The notes under the pieces are model-generated. The model made no database searches. It was given only the letters and a program-made list of their open reading frames with translations, and was not told the DNA's origin. Of a DNA stretch of 64,000 nucleotides, positions 25,145 to 34,637 are shown piece by piece. Numbering within the stretch: position 1 is the first letter of the stretch; every line of letters starts with the position of its first letter. Made by a program: the position numbers and the translations under genes. Source of the stretch: Rugamonas sp. A1-17 (GTDB lineage: Bacteria > Pseudomonadota > Gammaproteobacteria > Burkholderiales > Burkholderiaceae_D); assembly GCA_025548565.1 (NCBI GenBank), contig JAJLPB010000001.1, forward strand, positions 62,001-126,000. Direction: 5' to 3'.

Positions 25145-27676
25145 ATGAAGATCATCGTTATCGGCCACGGCATGGTTGGCCACAAATTCCTGGAAAGCCT
25201 GGCCAACAGCGGCGCCGCCAACCTGCAGGTGACGGTGCTGTGCGAAGAGCCTCGCCCCGCCTACGACCGCGTGCACCTGTCGGAATTCTTCTCCGGTAAA
25301 TCGGCGGAAGACCTGTCGCTGGTGAAGCCAGGCTTCTTCGAACGCGACGACATGGTGCTGCGCCTGAACACCCGCGCCACCCAGATCGACACCGCCGCCA
25401 AGACCGTCACCACGGCCGACGGCAATGTGCTGGACTACGACAAGCTGGTGATCGCCACCGGTTCCTTCCCCTTCGTGCCGCCGCTGCCTGGCAAGGAGCG
25501 CAAGGACTGCTTCGTCTACCGCACCATCGAAGACCTGGAAGCGATGCTCGAATGCAGCAAGCGCTCCAAGACCGGCGTCGTCATCGGCGGCGGCCTGCTG
25601 GGCCTCGAATGCGCCAAGGCGCTGCGCGACATGAACCTGGAAACCCACGTGGTCGAATTCTCGCCGCGCCTGATGGCGGTGCAGGTGGACGACGGCGGCG
25701 CGCGCGTGCTGCGCCGGAAGATCGAAGAGCTGGGCGTCACCGTCCACACGGGCAAGAACACCACCGCCATCGTCGATGGCGTCGACGGCACCCACCGCAT
25801 GGAGTTCGCCGACGGCGGCCACCTGGACGCGGACATGATCGTGTTCTCGGCCGGTATCCGCCCGCGCGACATGCTGGCCCGCGAGAGCGGCCTGGCCATC
25901 GGCCCACGCGGCGGCATCGAGATCAACAACAACTGCGTCACCTCCAACCCGGACGTTTACGCCATCGGCGAATGCGCGCTGTGGGGCGGCTTGATCTTCG
26001 GCCTGGTGGCGCCGGGCTACGAAATGGCGCGCGTCGCGGCCAAGCATATCCTGGGCGAAGCGGCGGAATTCGCCGGCGCTGACATGAGCACCAAGCTGAA
26101 ACTGATGGGCGTGGACGTGGCCAGCATCGGCGACCCGCACGGCAAGGTCGAAGGCAGCCGCTCCTACCAGTTCACCGACGAGCGCAAGCAGATCTACAAG
26201 AAGATCGTGGTCTCCGATTGCGGCAAGTACCTGCTGGGCGGCGTGATGGTGGGCGACGCCAGCGAATACGGCACGCTGTTGCAGATGATGCTGAACAAAA
26301 TCGAGCTGCCGGAATCGCCGGAGTTCCTGATCCTGCCGCAGTCGGACGGCGCGGCCAAGCCAGGCCTGGGCGTGGACGCGCTGCCTGAGAGCGCGCAGAT
26401 CTGCTCCTGCAACGACGTGTCCAAAGGCGCGTTGTGCGGCGCGGTGGCCGGCGGCGCCACCACCATCGGCGAACTGAAAAGCTGCACCAACGCCGGCACC
26501 TCCTGCGGCGGCTGCGTGCCGCTGGTGACGCAGGTGATGAAGGCCGAGATGAAAAAGCTCGGCATGGCCGTCAACAACCACGTGTGCGAACACTTCGCCT
26601 ACTCGCGCCAGGAGCTGTTCCACCTGATCAAAGTAGGCCAGATCAAGACCTTCGGCGACCTGCTGGCCAAGCATGGCAAGGGCCTGGGCTGCGACGTCTG
26701 CAAACCGCTGGCCGCCAGCATCCTGGCCTCGGTGTGGAACGACTTCGTGCTGAAGAAGGAACACGCCAGCCTGCAGGACACCAACGACTACTTCCTCGGC
26801 AATATCCAGAAGGACGGCACCTACTCGGTGGTGCCGCGCATGCCGGGCGGCGAAGTCACCGCCGATGGTCTGATCGCGGTCGGCATGGTCGCCAAGAAGT
26901 ACCAGCTGTACACCAAGATCACCGGCGGCGCCCGCGTCGACCTGTTCGGCGCCCGCGTCGAGCAGCTGCCGCTGATCTGGGAAGAGCTGATCGCCGCCGG
27001 CTTCGAATCCGGCCACGCCTACGGCAAGTCGCTGCGCACGGTCAAATCCTGCGTCGGCTCGACCTGGTGCCGTTACGGCGTCGATGATTCCATCGGCCTG
27101 GCGATCGAACTGGAAAACCGCTACAAAGGCCTGCGCACGCCGCACAAGATCAAGTTCGGCGTATCGGGCTGTACCCGCGAGTGCGCCGAGGCGCAGGGCA
27201 AGGACGTCGGCGTGATCGCCACCGAGAAGGGCTGGAACCTTTACGTGTGCGGCAACGGCGGCATGAAGCCACGCCACGCCGAGCTGCTGGCCACGGACCT
27301 GGACAAGGCCACGCTGGTCAAGTACATCGACCGCTTCCTGATGTTCTACACCCGCACCGGCGACCGCCTGCAGCGCACCAGCGTGTGGCGCGAGAACCTG
27401 GAAGGCGGCCTGGATTACCTGAAGCAGGTCGTCGTCAACGACAAGCTGGGCATCGGCGCCGAACTGGAAGCCGATATGCAGCACGTCGTCGATACCTACG
27501 CATGCGAGTGGAAGGAAGCTGTCGAGAATCCTGAAACCCGCAAACGCTTCCGCCACTTCGTCAACAGCGAGAAGGGCGACGAGAACGTGTTGTTCATGGA
27601 AGAACGCGGACAGATTCGTCCGGCCACCGTGGAAGAGCGCAAGCGCGTGATTCCGATCGCAGTCAAGGCAGCTTGA
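25145..27676 (+). CDS. nirB: NAD(P)H nitrite reductase large subunit
   Basis: This cytoplasmic enzyme reduces nitrite to ammonium with NADH. The 843-residue product has an N-terminal FAD/NAD oxidoreductase module (IIVIGHGMVGHKF at the start; second dinucleotide motif VVIGGGLLGLECAKAL), and a BFD-like [2Fe-2S] domain beginning CSCNDVSKG (C420). A sulfite/nitrite reductase module follows, with cluster-siroheme cysteines at C636, C642, C676 and C680 (CVGSTWC and SGCTREC). The length is typical. It starts 17 bp after the transporter gene. Confidence 0.97.
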   Translation: MKIIVIGHGMVGHKFLESLANSGAANLQVTVLCEEPRPAYDRVHLSEFFSGKSAEDLSLVKPGFFERDDMVLRLNTRATQIDTAAKTVTTADGNVLDYDKLVIATGSFPFVPPLPGKERKDCFVYRTIEDLEAMLECSKRSKTGVVIGGGLLGLECAKALRDMNLETHVVEFSPRLMAVQVDDGGARVLRRKIEELGVTVHTGKNTTAIVDGVDGTHRMEFADGGHLDADMIVFSAGIRPRDMLARESGLAIGPRGGIEINNNCVTSNPDVYAIGECALWGGLIFGLVAPGYEMARVAAKHILGEAAEFAGADMSTKLKLMGVDVASIGDPHGKVEGSRSYQFTDERKQIYKKIVVSDCGKYLLGGVMVGDASEYGTLLQMMLNKIELPESPEFLILPQSDGAAKPGLGVDALPESAQICSCNDVSKGALCGAVAGGATTIGELKSCTNAGTSCGGCVPLVTQVMKAEMKKLGMAVNNHVCEHFAYSRQELFHLIKVGQIKTFGDLLAKHGKGLGCDVCKPLAASILASVWNDFVLKKEHASLQDTNDYFLGNIQKDGTYSVVPRMPGGEVTADGLIAVGMVAKKYQLYTKITGGARVDLFGARVEQLPLIWEELIAAGFESGHAYGKSLRTVKSCVGSTWCRYGVDDSIGLAIELENRYKGLRTPHKIKFGVSGCTRECAEAQGKDVGVIATEKGWNLYVCGNGGMKPRHAELLATDLDKATLVKYIDRFLMFYTRTGDRLQRTSVWRENLEGGLDYLKQVVVNDKLGIGAELEADMQHVVDTYACEWKEAVENPETRKRFRHFVNSEKGDENVLFMEERGQIRPATVEERKRVIPIAVKAA

Positions 27677-27686
27677 GGAGAACATT

Positions 27687-28034
27687 ATGCATCGCGATAT
27701 TCAAACCGATAACTGGATCGCCGTCTGCAACCTGGACGAGATCGTGCCCAACACCGGCGTATGCGCGCTGTTGAACCAGCAGCAGGTCGCCGTGTTCCAC
27801 GTGGACGACGGCAGCGCGCGCGTGTTCGCCATCGATAACTACGATCCGAATTCCGAAGCCGCCGTGCTGTCGCGCGGCCTGGTGGGCAATCTGGGCGAAC
27901 GCATCGTGGTCGCCTCGCCGATCTACAAGCAGCACTTCGACCTGCAAACGGGCGAATGCCTGGAAGCGCCGCACCATTCGGTCGGCACTTATCCCGCACG
28001 TATCGACGGCGGCAAAGTCTGGGTTGGCCTGTGA
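27687..28034 (+). CDS. nirD: NAD(P)H nitrite reductase small subunit
   Basis: A 115-residue Rieske-fold subunit of the assimilatory nitrite reductase. As in other NirD proteins, the Cys/His pairs that hold a Rieske cluster are absent, so it is structural. The family region around VFAIDNYDPNSEAAVLSRGLV is clear. GAGGAG precedes the ATG. Its stop overlaps the GTG start of the next gene (GTGA). Confidence 0.95.
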   Translation: MHRDIQTDNWIAVCNLDEIVPNTGVCALLNQQQVAVFHVDDGSARVFAIDNYDPNSEAAVLSRGLVGNLGERIVVASPIYKQHFDLQTGECLEAPHHSVGTYPARIDGGKVWVGL

Positions 28035-29245
28035 AACCCGCGCTGGTCGTGATCGGCAACGGCATGGCCGGCATGCGTACGGTGGAGGAGCTGTACAAGC
28101 TGGCGCCGGACATGTACGACATCACCGTGTTCGGCGCCGAGCCGCATGGTAACTACAACCGCATCCTGCTGTCGCCTGTGCTGGCGGGCGAGAAGAGCAT
28201 GGAAGACATCATGCTCAACACGCGCGAATGGTACGTCCAGCATGGCATCACGCTGCACGCTGGCGATCCGGTCGAGCACATCGACCGCCGCAAGCGCATC
28301 GTGCGCGCCCGCTCCGGGCTGGAAGTGCGCTATGACCGGCTGCTGATCGCCACCGGCTCCAAGCCTTTCATCATTCCGGTGCCGGGCCACGAGCTGTCCG
28401 GCGTGCTGGCCTTCCGCGACATCCAGGACGTCGAGAGCATGCTGGCGATGGCGCGCAATCACCGTCATGCGGTGGTGATCGGCGGCGGCCTGCTGGGCCT
28501 TGAAGCGGCCAACGGGCTGCAACGGCAAGGCATGTCCGTCACCGTGGTACACGTGACCGACGCGCTGATGAACCAGCAGCTCGACAAGCCGGCCGCGCTG
28601 TTGCTGCAAAAGGCGCTGGAATCCAAGGGCCTGAAGTTCATGATGAACGCGCAGACCGCCGAAATCGTCGGCCCGGACCGCGCCCGTGCGGTCCGCTTCA
28701 AGGACGGCAGCGAGATCCCGGCGGACCTGGTGGTGATGACCGCCGGCGTGCGTCCCAATATCGACCTGGCCAAGGCGGCCGGCCTGCATTGCGAACGCGC
28801 CATCGTCGTCGACGACACGCTGCAAACCTACGATCCGCGCGTGTACGCCGTCGGCGAATGCGTGCAGCACCGCAGCGCCACCTTCGGCCTGGTGGCGCCG
28901 ATCTGGGACCAGGCGCGCGTCTGCGGCGCCCACCTGGCCGGCGCCGGTGTGCGCCGCTACGTGCAGCAAACGTCGCCGACCCGCCTGAAAGTGACCGGCG
29001 TCGACCTGTACTCGGTCGGTGATTTCATCGGCGGCGAGGGCAGCGAGGACCTGGTGCTGCGCGACGCGCGGCGCGGCGTCTACAAGCGGCTGGTGTTGAA
29101 GGATGGCCGCGTGACCGGCGCCGTGCTGTATGGCGACGTCAAGGACGGCCCGTGGTACTTCAACCTGATTCAAAACCGCACCGACATTACGCCGATCCGG
29201 CAAAACCTGTTGTTTGGCGAAGCGCTGTCCGCGCGCGCCGCATGA
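28031..29245 (+). CDS. Stand-alone FAD/NAD(P)-dependent reductase for nitrate reductase (NasB/NasC-like)
   Basis: A 404-residue flavoprotein, starting with GTG 28031 (MKPALVVIGNGMAGMRTVEEL) coupled to nirD. It aligns along its length with the first about 400 residues of NirB: PHGNYNRILLSPVL, VVIGGGLLGLEAANGL, and VYAVGECVQHRSATFGLVAP against VYAIGECALWGGLIFGLVAP. It lacks the iron-sulfur and siroheme modules. Placed directly before nasA, it is the probable NADH-dependent electron donor of the nitrate reductase. The donor role is inferred from context and from known Nas systems. Confidence 0.85.
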   Translation: MKPALVVIGNGMAGMRTVEELYKLAPDMYDITVFGAEPHGNYNRILLSPVLAGEKSMEDIMLNTREWYVQHGITLHAGDPVEHIDRRKRIVRARSGLEVRYDRLLIATGSKPFIIPVPGHELSGVLAFRDIQDVESMLAMARNHRHAVVIGGGLLGLEAANGLQRQGMSVTVVHVTDALMNQQLDKPAALLLQKALESKGLKFMMNAQTAEIVGPDRARAVRFKDGSEIPADLVVMTAGVRPNIDLAKAAGLHCERAIVVDDTLQTYDPRVYAVGECVQHRSATFGLVAPIWDQARVCGAHLAGAGVRRYVQQTSPTRLKVTGVDLYSVGDFIGGEGSEDLVLRDARRGVYKRLVLKDGRVTGAVLYGDVKDGPWYFNLIQNRTDITPIRQNLLFGEALSARAA

Positions 29246-29262
29246 TTTGAGCGAGAAGCATC

Positions 29263-31986
29263 TTGAACCTGTCCACTGACCATCTTGCGGTACGCACCAC
29301 CTGCGCCTATTGCGGCGTCGGTTGCGGCGTGCAGGCCACGCCCATGGCCGACGGCACGTTCGCCATCGCCGGCGACAAGCTGCATCCCGCGAACAAGGGA
29401 CGCCTGTGCGTCAAGGGTTCCGCACTGGGCGAGACGATCGGCCTCGAAGGCCGCCTGCTGTATCCGCAGGTGCGCGACGCGGACGGCCTGCGCCGCGTGT
29501 CGTGGGACGCCGCGCTGGACAAGGTGGCCGGCGCATGGCGCTCCATCATCGCCGAGCATGGCCCGGACGCGGTGGCGCTGTACGTCTCCGGCCAGCTGCT
29601 GACCGAGGACTACTACGTCGCCAATAAGCTGATGAAGGGTTACATCGGCAGCGCCAACATCGACACCAACTCGCGCCTGTGCATGTCGTCGGCGGTGGCC
29701 GGCTACAAGCGCGCCTTCGGCGAGGACCTGGTACCGCTCTGCTACGAGGACCTGGAACTGGCGGACATGGTGGTGCTGGTCGGCTCCAACACCGCGTGGT
29801 GCCATCCGATCCTGTTCCAGCGCCTGCTCAAGGCCAAGGAGAGCCGGCCGGAGATGAAGATCGTGGTTATCGACCCGCGCCGTACCGCCACCTGCGAGCT
29901 GGCCGACCTGCACCTGCCGGTCAAGGCGGGCACCGACGTCTGGCTGTTCAACGGCTTGCTGAGCTACCTGGCGCGCATCGGCGCGGTCGACCCGGCGTTC
30001 ATCGGCCATCACACCAACGGCCTGGATGCTGCGCTGGAAACGGCCAACATCGATTGCAGCGATCCCGCCGCCGTGGCGAAGATCTGCCGCATCGAGCTGC
30101 CGGTGCTGATGGAGTTCTATGAATCCTTCGCCAACACGCGCAAGACCATCACCGCGTTCTCGATGGGCGTGAACCAATCGTCGGCCGGCACCGACAAGGT
30201 CAACGCCATCATCAACTGCCACCTGATCGGCGGCCGTATCGGCAAGCCGGGCATGGGCCCGTTCTCGATCACCGGCCAGCCGAACGCCATGGGCGGGCGC
30301 GAAGTGGGCGGCCTGGCCAACATGCTGGCCGCGCACATGGACCTGGACCGCGCCGACCACCGCGAGGTGGTGCAGACCTTCTGGGACTCTCCCGCCATCG
30401 CCGCCAGGCCTGGCCTGAAGGCGGTCGACCTGTTCCGGGCGATTGAGGAGGGCAAGGTCAAGGCGGTGTGGGTGATCGCCACCAATCCGATGGTCAGCCT
30501 GCCGGACGCGGACCAGGTACGGCGCGCGCTGGAAAAGTGCGAGCTGGTGGTCGCCACCGACATCATGCAGAACACCGACACCAACGCCTATGCCGACGTG
30601 CTGCTGCCGGCGCTGGGCTGGGGCGAGAAGGACGGCACCGTCACCAATTCCGAGCGCCGCATCTCGCGCCAGCGCGCCTTCCTGCCCGCGCCGGGCGAAG
30701 CGCTGCCCGACTGGAAGATCCTGTCGCTGTTCGCGCAGCGCATGGGCTTCGGCGGTTTCGATTTCAGCGGCGCCCAAGGCGTGTTCGATGAACACGCGCG
30801 CCTGAGCGGCTTCCGCAACGCCGTCGGCGACGTGCCGCGCGCGTTCGACATGTCCGGCCTGGCCGGCCTCGATCAGCGCCAATACGACGAACTGGAACCG
30901 ACCCAGTGGCCGGTGCGCCGCACCGCATCGGGCGAGTTGCAGGTTGAGGCGCGCCTGTTCAAGGACAACGTCTTTGCCCACGCCGACGGCAAGGCGCGCT
31001 TCATCGCCACCGCCACGCGCGCGCCGGCCAACGCCATCTGCGAAGACTTCCCGCTGTCGCTCAACACCGGCCGCGTGCGCGACCAGTGGCACACCATGAC
31101 CCGCACCGGCAAATCCGCCACGCTGGCCGACCACATCGCCGAATCCTTCGTCGACATCCACCCGCAGGACGCGCTGCTGCACGGCGTGCGCGAGGGCGAA
31201 CTGGCGCGCGTGAGCTCCCAGTGGGGCGCGATGGTGGCGCGCGTGCAGCACGGCGGCGGCATCCCGCGCGGCAGCGTGTTCATTCCCATCCACTGGTCGG
31301 GCCAGACCTCGTCCGACGCGCGCGTGGGCGCGCTGGTCAATCCGGTGGTCGATCCGGTCTCCGGCGAGCCGGAATTCAAGCACACGCCGGTGCGCATCGA
31401 GCAGTTCCGCGTGAACTGGCATGGCTTCATCCTGAGCCGCACCGAGATGAGCCTCGACAGCGTGGCCCACTGGACCCGCATCCAGGGCCGCGAATTCGCC
31501 CGCTACGAGCTGGCCGGCCGCAACACCATCAAGGACTTCGGCGCTTGGGCGCGCGAGCTGCTGGGCGTGGCCGACCTGGACGCCGACTGGCTCGAATACG
31601 AGGACCGCACCGCCGGCGTGTACCGCGCCGTGCACGTGGTGAACGACCGCATCGACCAGTGCATCTTCCTGTCGCCGCGCCAGGACATGCCGTCGCGCGC
31701 CTGGCTGGCCAGCCTGTTCGTCAAGGCGGAGCTGAGCGAGATAGACCGCGTCGGCCTGCTGGTCGGCATGCCGGTCGAGAAGGGCGCGGACACCGGCCCC
31801 ACCGTGTGCTCCTGCTTCGGCGTGGGCCGCAATACCATCTGCAGCGCCATCGTCGAAAAGGACCTGAAGACAGTGCCCGAAGTGACGGCCTGCCTGAAGG
31901 CCGGCGGCAATTGCGGCTCCTGTGTACCGGAAATCAAAAAGATTCTTGTGCAAACCCGCGTGGAGGCAGAGGAAGAAAGGTTGTAA
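29263..31986 (+). CDS. nasA: Assimilatory nitrate reductase catalytic subunit
   Basis: A 907-residue cytoplasmic molybdenum enzyme reducing nitrate to nitrite. The N-terminal [4Fe-4S] ligands are C14, C17, C21 and C49 (CAYCGVGC and GRLCVKG, with K51 the electron-relay Lys). The bis-MGD domains follow, with MGVNQSSAGTDKVNAI and TGQPNAMGGREVGGLAN. A C-terminal BFD-like [2Fe-2S] domain has C849, C851, C884 and C887, typical of NasA that accepts electrons from a separate reductase. No Tat signal is present. The start is TTG 29263; no nearby ATG fits. Confidence 0.95.
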   Translation: MNLSTDHLAVRTTCAYCGVGCGVQATPMADGTFAIAGDKLHPANKGRLCVKGSALGETIGLEGRLLYPQVRDADGLRRVSWDAALDKVAGAWRSIIAEHGPDAVALYVSGQLLTEDYYVANKLMKGYIGSANIDTNSRLCMSSAVAGYKRAFGEDLVPLCYEDLELADMVVLVGSNTAWCHPILFQRLLKAKESRPEMKIVVIDPRRTATCELADLHLPVKAGTDVWLFNGLLSYLARIGAVDPAFIGHHTNGLDAALETANIDCSDPAAVAKICRIELPVLMEFYESFANTRKTITAFSMGVNQSSAGTDKVNAIINCHLIGGRIGKPGMGPFSITGQPNAMGGREVGGLANMLAAHMDLDRADHREVVQTFWDSPAIAARPGLKAVDLFRAIEEGKVKAVWVIATNPMVSLPDADQVRRALEKCELVVATDIMQNTDTNAYADVLLPALGWGEKDGTVTNSERRISRQRAFLPAPGEALPDWKILSLFAQRMGFGGFDFSGAQGVFDEHARLSGFRNAVGDVPRAFDMSGLAGLDQRQYDELEPTQWPVRRTASGELQVEARLFKDNVFAHADGKARFIATATRAPANAICEDFPLSLNTGRVRDQWHTMTRTGKSATLADHIAESFVDIHPQDALLHGVREGELARVSSQWGAMVARVQHGGGIPRGSVFIPIHWSGQTSSDARVGALVNPVVDPVSGEPEFKHTPVRIEQFRVNWHGFILSRTEMSLDSVAHWTRIQGREFARYELAGRNTIKDFGAWARELLGVADLDADWLEYEDRTAGVYRAVHVVNDRIDQCIFLSPRQDMPSRAWLASLFVKAELSEIDRVGLLVGMPVEKGADTGPTVCSCFGVGRNTICSAIVEKDLKTVPEVTACLKAGGNCGSCVPEIKKILVQTRVEAEEERL

Positions 31987-32037
31987 ACATGGTAAATTAG
32001 ACTATCGATCGCTTGATCATGACCACAGAGAGCGAAC

Positions 32038-33408
32038 ATGTCTATCCGTGAAAACTTCTCCGATGCCGATATGGACCAGTGGCTCAACGAGAACCGAGTC
32101 ACTGAAATCGAATGCCTGGTGCCCGACCTGACGGGTGTGGCGCGCGGGAAGATCCTGCCGCGCGCCAAATTCACCCAGGAGCGCGGCATGCGCATCCCCG
32201 AGGCGGTGCTGGGCATGACCGTCACCGGCAACTACCCGATCGAGAACGCGGCCTACGACCGCGCCATCTCCTCCACCGACCGCGACATGATCCTGCGCGC
32301 GGACCCCGGCAGCATCACCAAGGTCCCCTGGGCCATCGACCCTACCGCGCAGGTGATCCACGACTGCTACTTCGCCGACGGCACGCTGGTCGATTTCGCC
32401 CCGCGCTCGGTGCTGCGGCGTGTGCTCAAGCTGTACGCGGAGCGCGGCTGGAAGCCGGTGGTGGGCCCGGAGCTGGAGTTTTACCTGACCGAGAAGAACA
32501 TCGATCCCGACCTGCCGCTGAAGGCGCCGGTGGGCCGCAGCGGCCGCGCCGAAACCAGCCGCCAGGTCTACAGCATCGACGCCGTCAACGAATTCGATCC
32601 GCTGTTCGAGGACATCTACGACTACTGCGCGCTGATGAACCTCGACGTCGACACGCTGATCCACGAAACCGGCGCCGGCCAGATGGGCCTCAATTTCCAG
32701 CACGGCGATCCGCTGGCCCTGGCCGACAACGTCTTCTACTTCAAGCGCACCTTGCGCGAGGCGGCGCTCAAGCACGACATGTACGCCACCTTCATGGCCA
32801 AGCCGATGGCGGGCGAGCCGGGATCGGCGATGCATGTGCACCAGAGCGTGAGCGACGCCGCCACCGGCCGCAATATCTTCAGCGCGGCGGACGGCTCGCC
32901 GTCGGCCCACTTCCGCCACTACATCGGCGGCCTGCAGCGCTACACGCCGGCGGTGATGGCGATCATGGCGCCGTATGTGAACTCCTACCGCCGCATCGTG
33001 CGCCACACGGCCGCGCCGATCAACATCCAGTGGGGCATCGACAACCGCACCGTGGGCTTCCGCATTCCCATCTCCGGCGTCGAGCAGCGGCGGGTGGAGA
33101 ACCGCATCATCGGCGCGGACGCCAATCCCTACCTGGCGATGGCGGTCACGCTGGCCTGCGGCTATCTCGGCATGGTGGACCAGCTGGAGCCGACGCCGAT
33201 GACCACCGCCAGCGCCTACGACCATGTGTTCGAGCTGCCGCAAGGGCTGCCGCAGGCGCTGGAGCTGCTGCGGCGCGAGGACCGGCTGCGCGATGTGCTG
33301 GGCGAGCGCTTCATCGACGTCTACACGGCCATCAAGGAGCTGGAGCACCAGGAGTTCATGACCGTCATCAGCCCGTGGGAGCGGGAACACCTGCTGTTGC
33401 ATGTGTGA
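32038..33408 (+). CDS. PuuA-like gamma-glutamyl-amine synthetase, copy 1 (metal-ligand Glu replaced by Gly)
   Basis: A 456-residue member of the glutamine synthetase superfamily, of the PuuA type that ligates glutamate to putrescine or another amine. It is gap-free and very similar to the copy at 39885. The ATP-grasp-like motifs are intact (GSAMHVHQSV, RRVENRIIGADANPYLA). However, residue 217 (codon 32686-32688) is Gly in HETGAGQMGLNF, where the paralogues read GAGQMEINF. That Glu corresponds to the second Glu of the GS motif HHE...GQxE, a metal ligand. Activity may be altered or lost. It follows nasA by 51 bp with no terminator. Confidence 0.85.
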   Translation: MSIRENFSDADMDQWLNENRVTEIECLVPDLTGVARGKILPRAKFTQERGMRIPEAVLGMTVTGNYPIENAAYDRAISSTDRDMILRADPGSITKVPWAIDPTAQVIHDCYFADGTLVDFAPRSVLRRVLKLYAERGWKPVVGPELEFYLTEKNIDPDLPLKAPVGRSGRAETSRQVYSIDAVNEFDPLFEDIYDYCALMNLDVDTLIHETGAGQMGLNFQHGDPLALADNVFYFKRTLREAALKHDMYATFMAKPMAGEPGSAMHVHQSVSDAATGRNIFSAADGSPSAHFRHYIGGLQRYTPAVMAIMAPYVNSYRRIVRHTAAPINIQWGIDNRTVGFRIPISGVEQRRVENRIIGADANPYLAMAVTLACGYLGMVDQLEPTPMTTASAYDHVFELPQGLPQALELLRREDRLRDVLGERFIDVYTAIKELEHQEFMTVISPWEREHLLLHV

Positions 33409-33501
33409 TTTCGTCATTTATAATCACGGGTTCGACTAAGCGCGCGGCCCGCGGTCGGCCCGTATTCAGTATATTATTAATATCATTTATATTTTAATAA
33501 C
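33409..33501 (+). other. Short intergenic region before potG, AT-rich at its end
   Basis: The last 35 bp before the ABC ATPase gene are almost pure A/T, in contrast to a GC-rich stretch at 33440-33460. The promoter of the transport operon is likely here, but I could not place clear hexamers or a ribosome binding site. Confidence 0.35.
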
Positions 33502-34623
33502 ATGACCCAAGAGCGAGAACCCTTTCTGCTGATCCGCAACCTGGTGAAGGAATTCGATGGCGTCCGCGCCGTCAACGATGTGTCGGTGGCGATCAACAAG
33601 GGCGAGATATTCGCGCTGCTGGGGAGTTCCGGCTGCGGCAAGTCCACGCTGCTGCGCATGCTGGCCGGTTTCGAAACGCCGACCCAGGGCCAGATCACGC
33701 TGGGCGGCAAGGACATCGTCGGCGTGCCGCCGTACGAGCGCCCGATCAACATGATGTTCCAGTCGTACGCGCTGTTCCCGCACTTGTCTGTTTGGGACAA
33801 CATCGCCTTCGGCCTGCGCCGCGACGGCCTGCATCGGGACGAAATCGCCGCGCGCGTGAAGCAAATGCTGGCGCTGGTGCAGCTTACCGCCTACGGCAAG
33901 CGCAAGCCGCACCAGCTGTCCGGCGGCCAGCAGCAGCGCGTGGCGCTGGCGCGCAGCCTGGCCAAGCGTCCGCAGTTGCTGCTGCTGGACGAGCCGCTGG
34001 GCGCATTGGACAAGAAGCTGCGCGAACGCACGCAGATGGAACTGGTCGGCATCATCGAGGAAGTAGGCGTGACCTGCGTGATGGTCACGCACGACCAGGA
34101 CGAGGCCATGAGCATGGCGACCCGCATCGCCGTGATGAGCGAAGGCCGCATCCTGCAGGTGGGCGCGCCGGGCGAGATCTACGAAACGCCGAACTGCCGC
34201 TTCGTGGCGGACTTCATCGGCAGCGTCAACATGTTCGAAGGCAGCGTGACGGTCGATGAGCCGGACCACGTCATCATCGAAACGCCGGAATGCCGCCACT
34301 ACGTCACCCACGGCATCACCGGCACGGTGGGCATGCCGGTGTCGGTGGCGGTGCGGCCCGAGAAGATCGCCGTGCAGGCCGAGGCGCCGACCGCGGCGCA
34401 GCGCGCCAAGGCCAGCGAGGACGGCTACAACTGCGTGCAGGGCGTGATCACCGCGATGGCCTACTTCGGCAACGAGACGCTGTACCACGTGCGCCTCGAC
34501 AGCGGCGCGACGCTCAAGGTCTCGCGCACCAACGCCGCGCGCCATGACGAATCGGCGCTCAAGCGCGACCAGCGCGTCCACGCCTGGTGGGACGGCGCCG
34601 ACGTTGTCGTGCTGACCAGCTAA
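33502..34623 (+). CDS. potG: Polyamine ABC transporter ATP-binding protein (PotG-like)
   Basis: A 373-residue ATPase. Walker A is GSSGCGKST, the signature LSGGQQQRVALARSLA, Walker B LLLLDEPLGALD, and the switch CVMVTHDQDEAM. A C-terminal TOBE-type regulatory domain spans about residues 245-373. PotA/PotG-type ATPases of this length energise putrescine/spermidine import. The putrescine assignment is from the surrounding PuuA/PuuC/PuuD genes. Confidence 0.9.
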   Translation: MTQEREPFLLIRNLVKEFDGVRAVNDVSVAINKGEIFALLGSSGCGKSTLLRMLAGFETPTQGQITLGGKDIVGVPPYERPINMMFQSYALFPHLSVWDNIAFGLRRDGLHRDEIAARVKQMLALVQLTAYGKRKPHQLSGGQQQRVALARSLAKRPQLLLLDEPLGALDKKLRERTQMELVGIIEEVGVTCVMVTHDQDEAMSMATRIAVMSEGRILQVGAPGEIYETPNCRFVADFIGSVNMFEGSVTVDEPDHVIIETPECRHYVTHGITGTVGMPVSVAVRPEKIAVQAEAPTAAQRAKASEDGYNCVQGVITAMAYFGNETLYHVRLDSGATLKVSRTNAARHDESALKRDQRVHAWWDGADVVVLTS

Positions 34624-34637
34624 GGCGGAGCGCAGCC

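Noticed and set aside
29170..31953. Open frame of about 900 codons antisense to nasA
   Set aside because: Shadow frame of a strongly supported nitrate reductase gene; His/Arg/Ala-rich composition without motifs.
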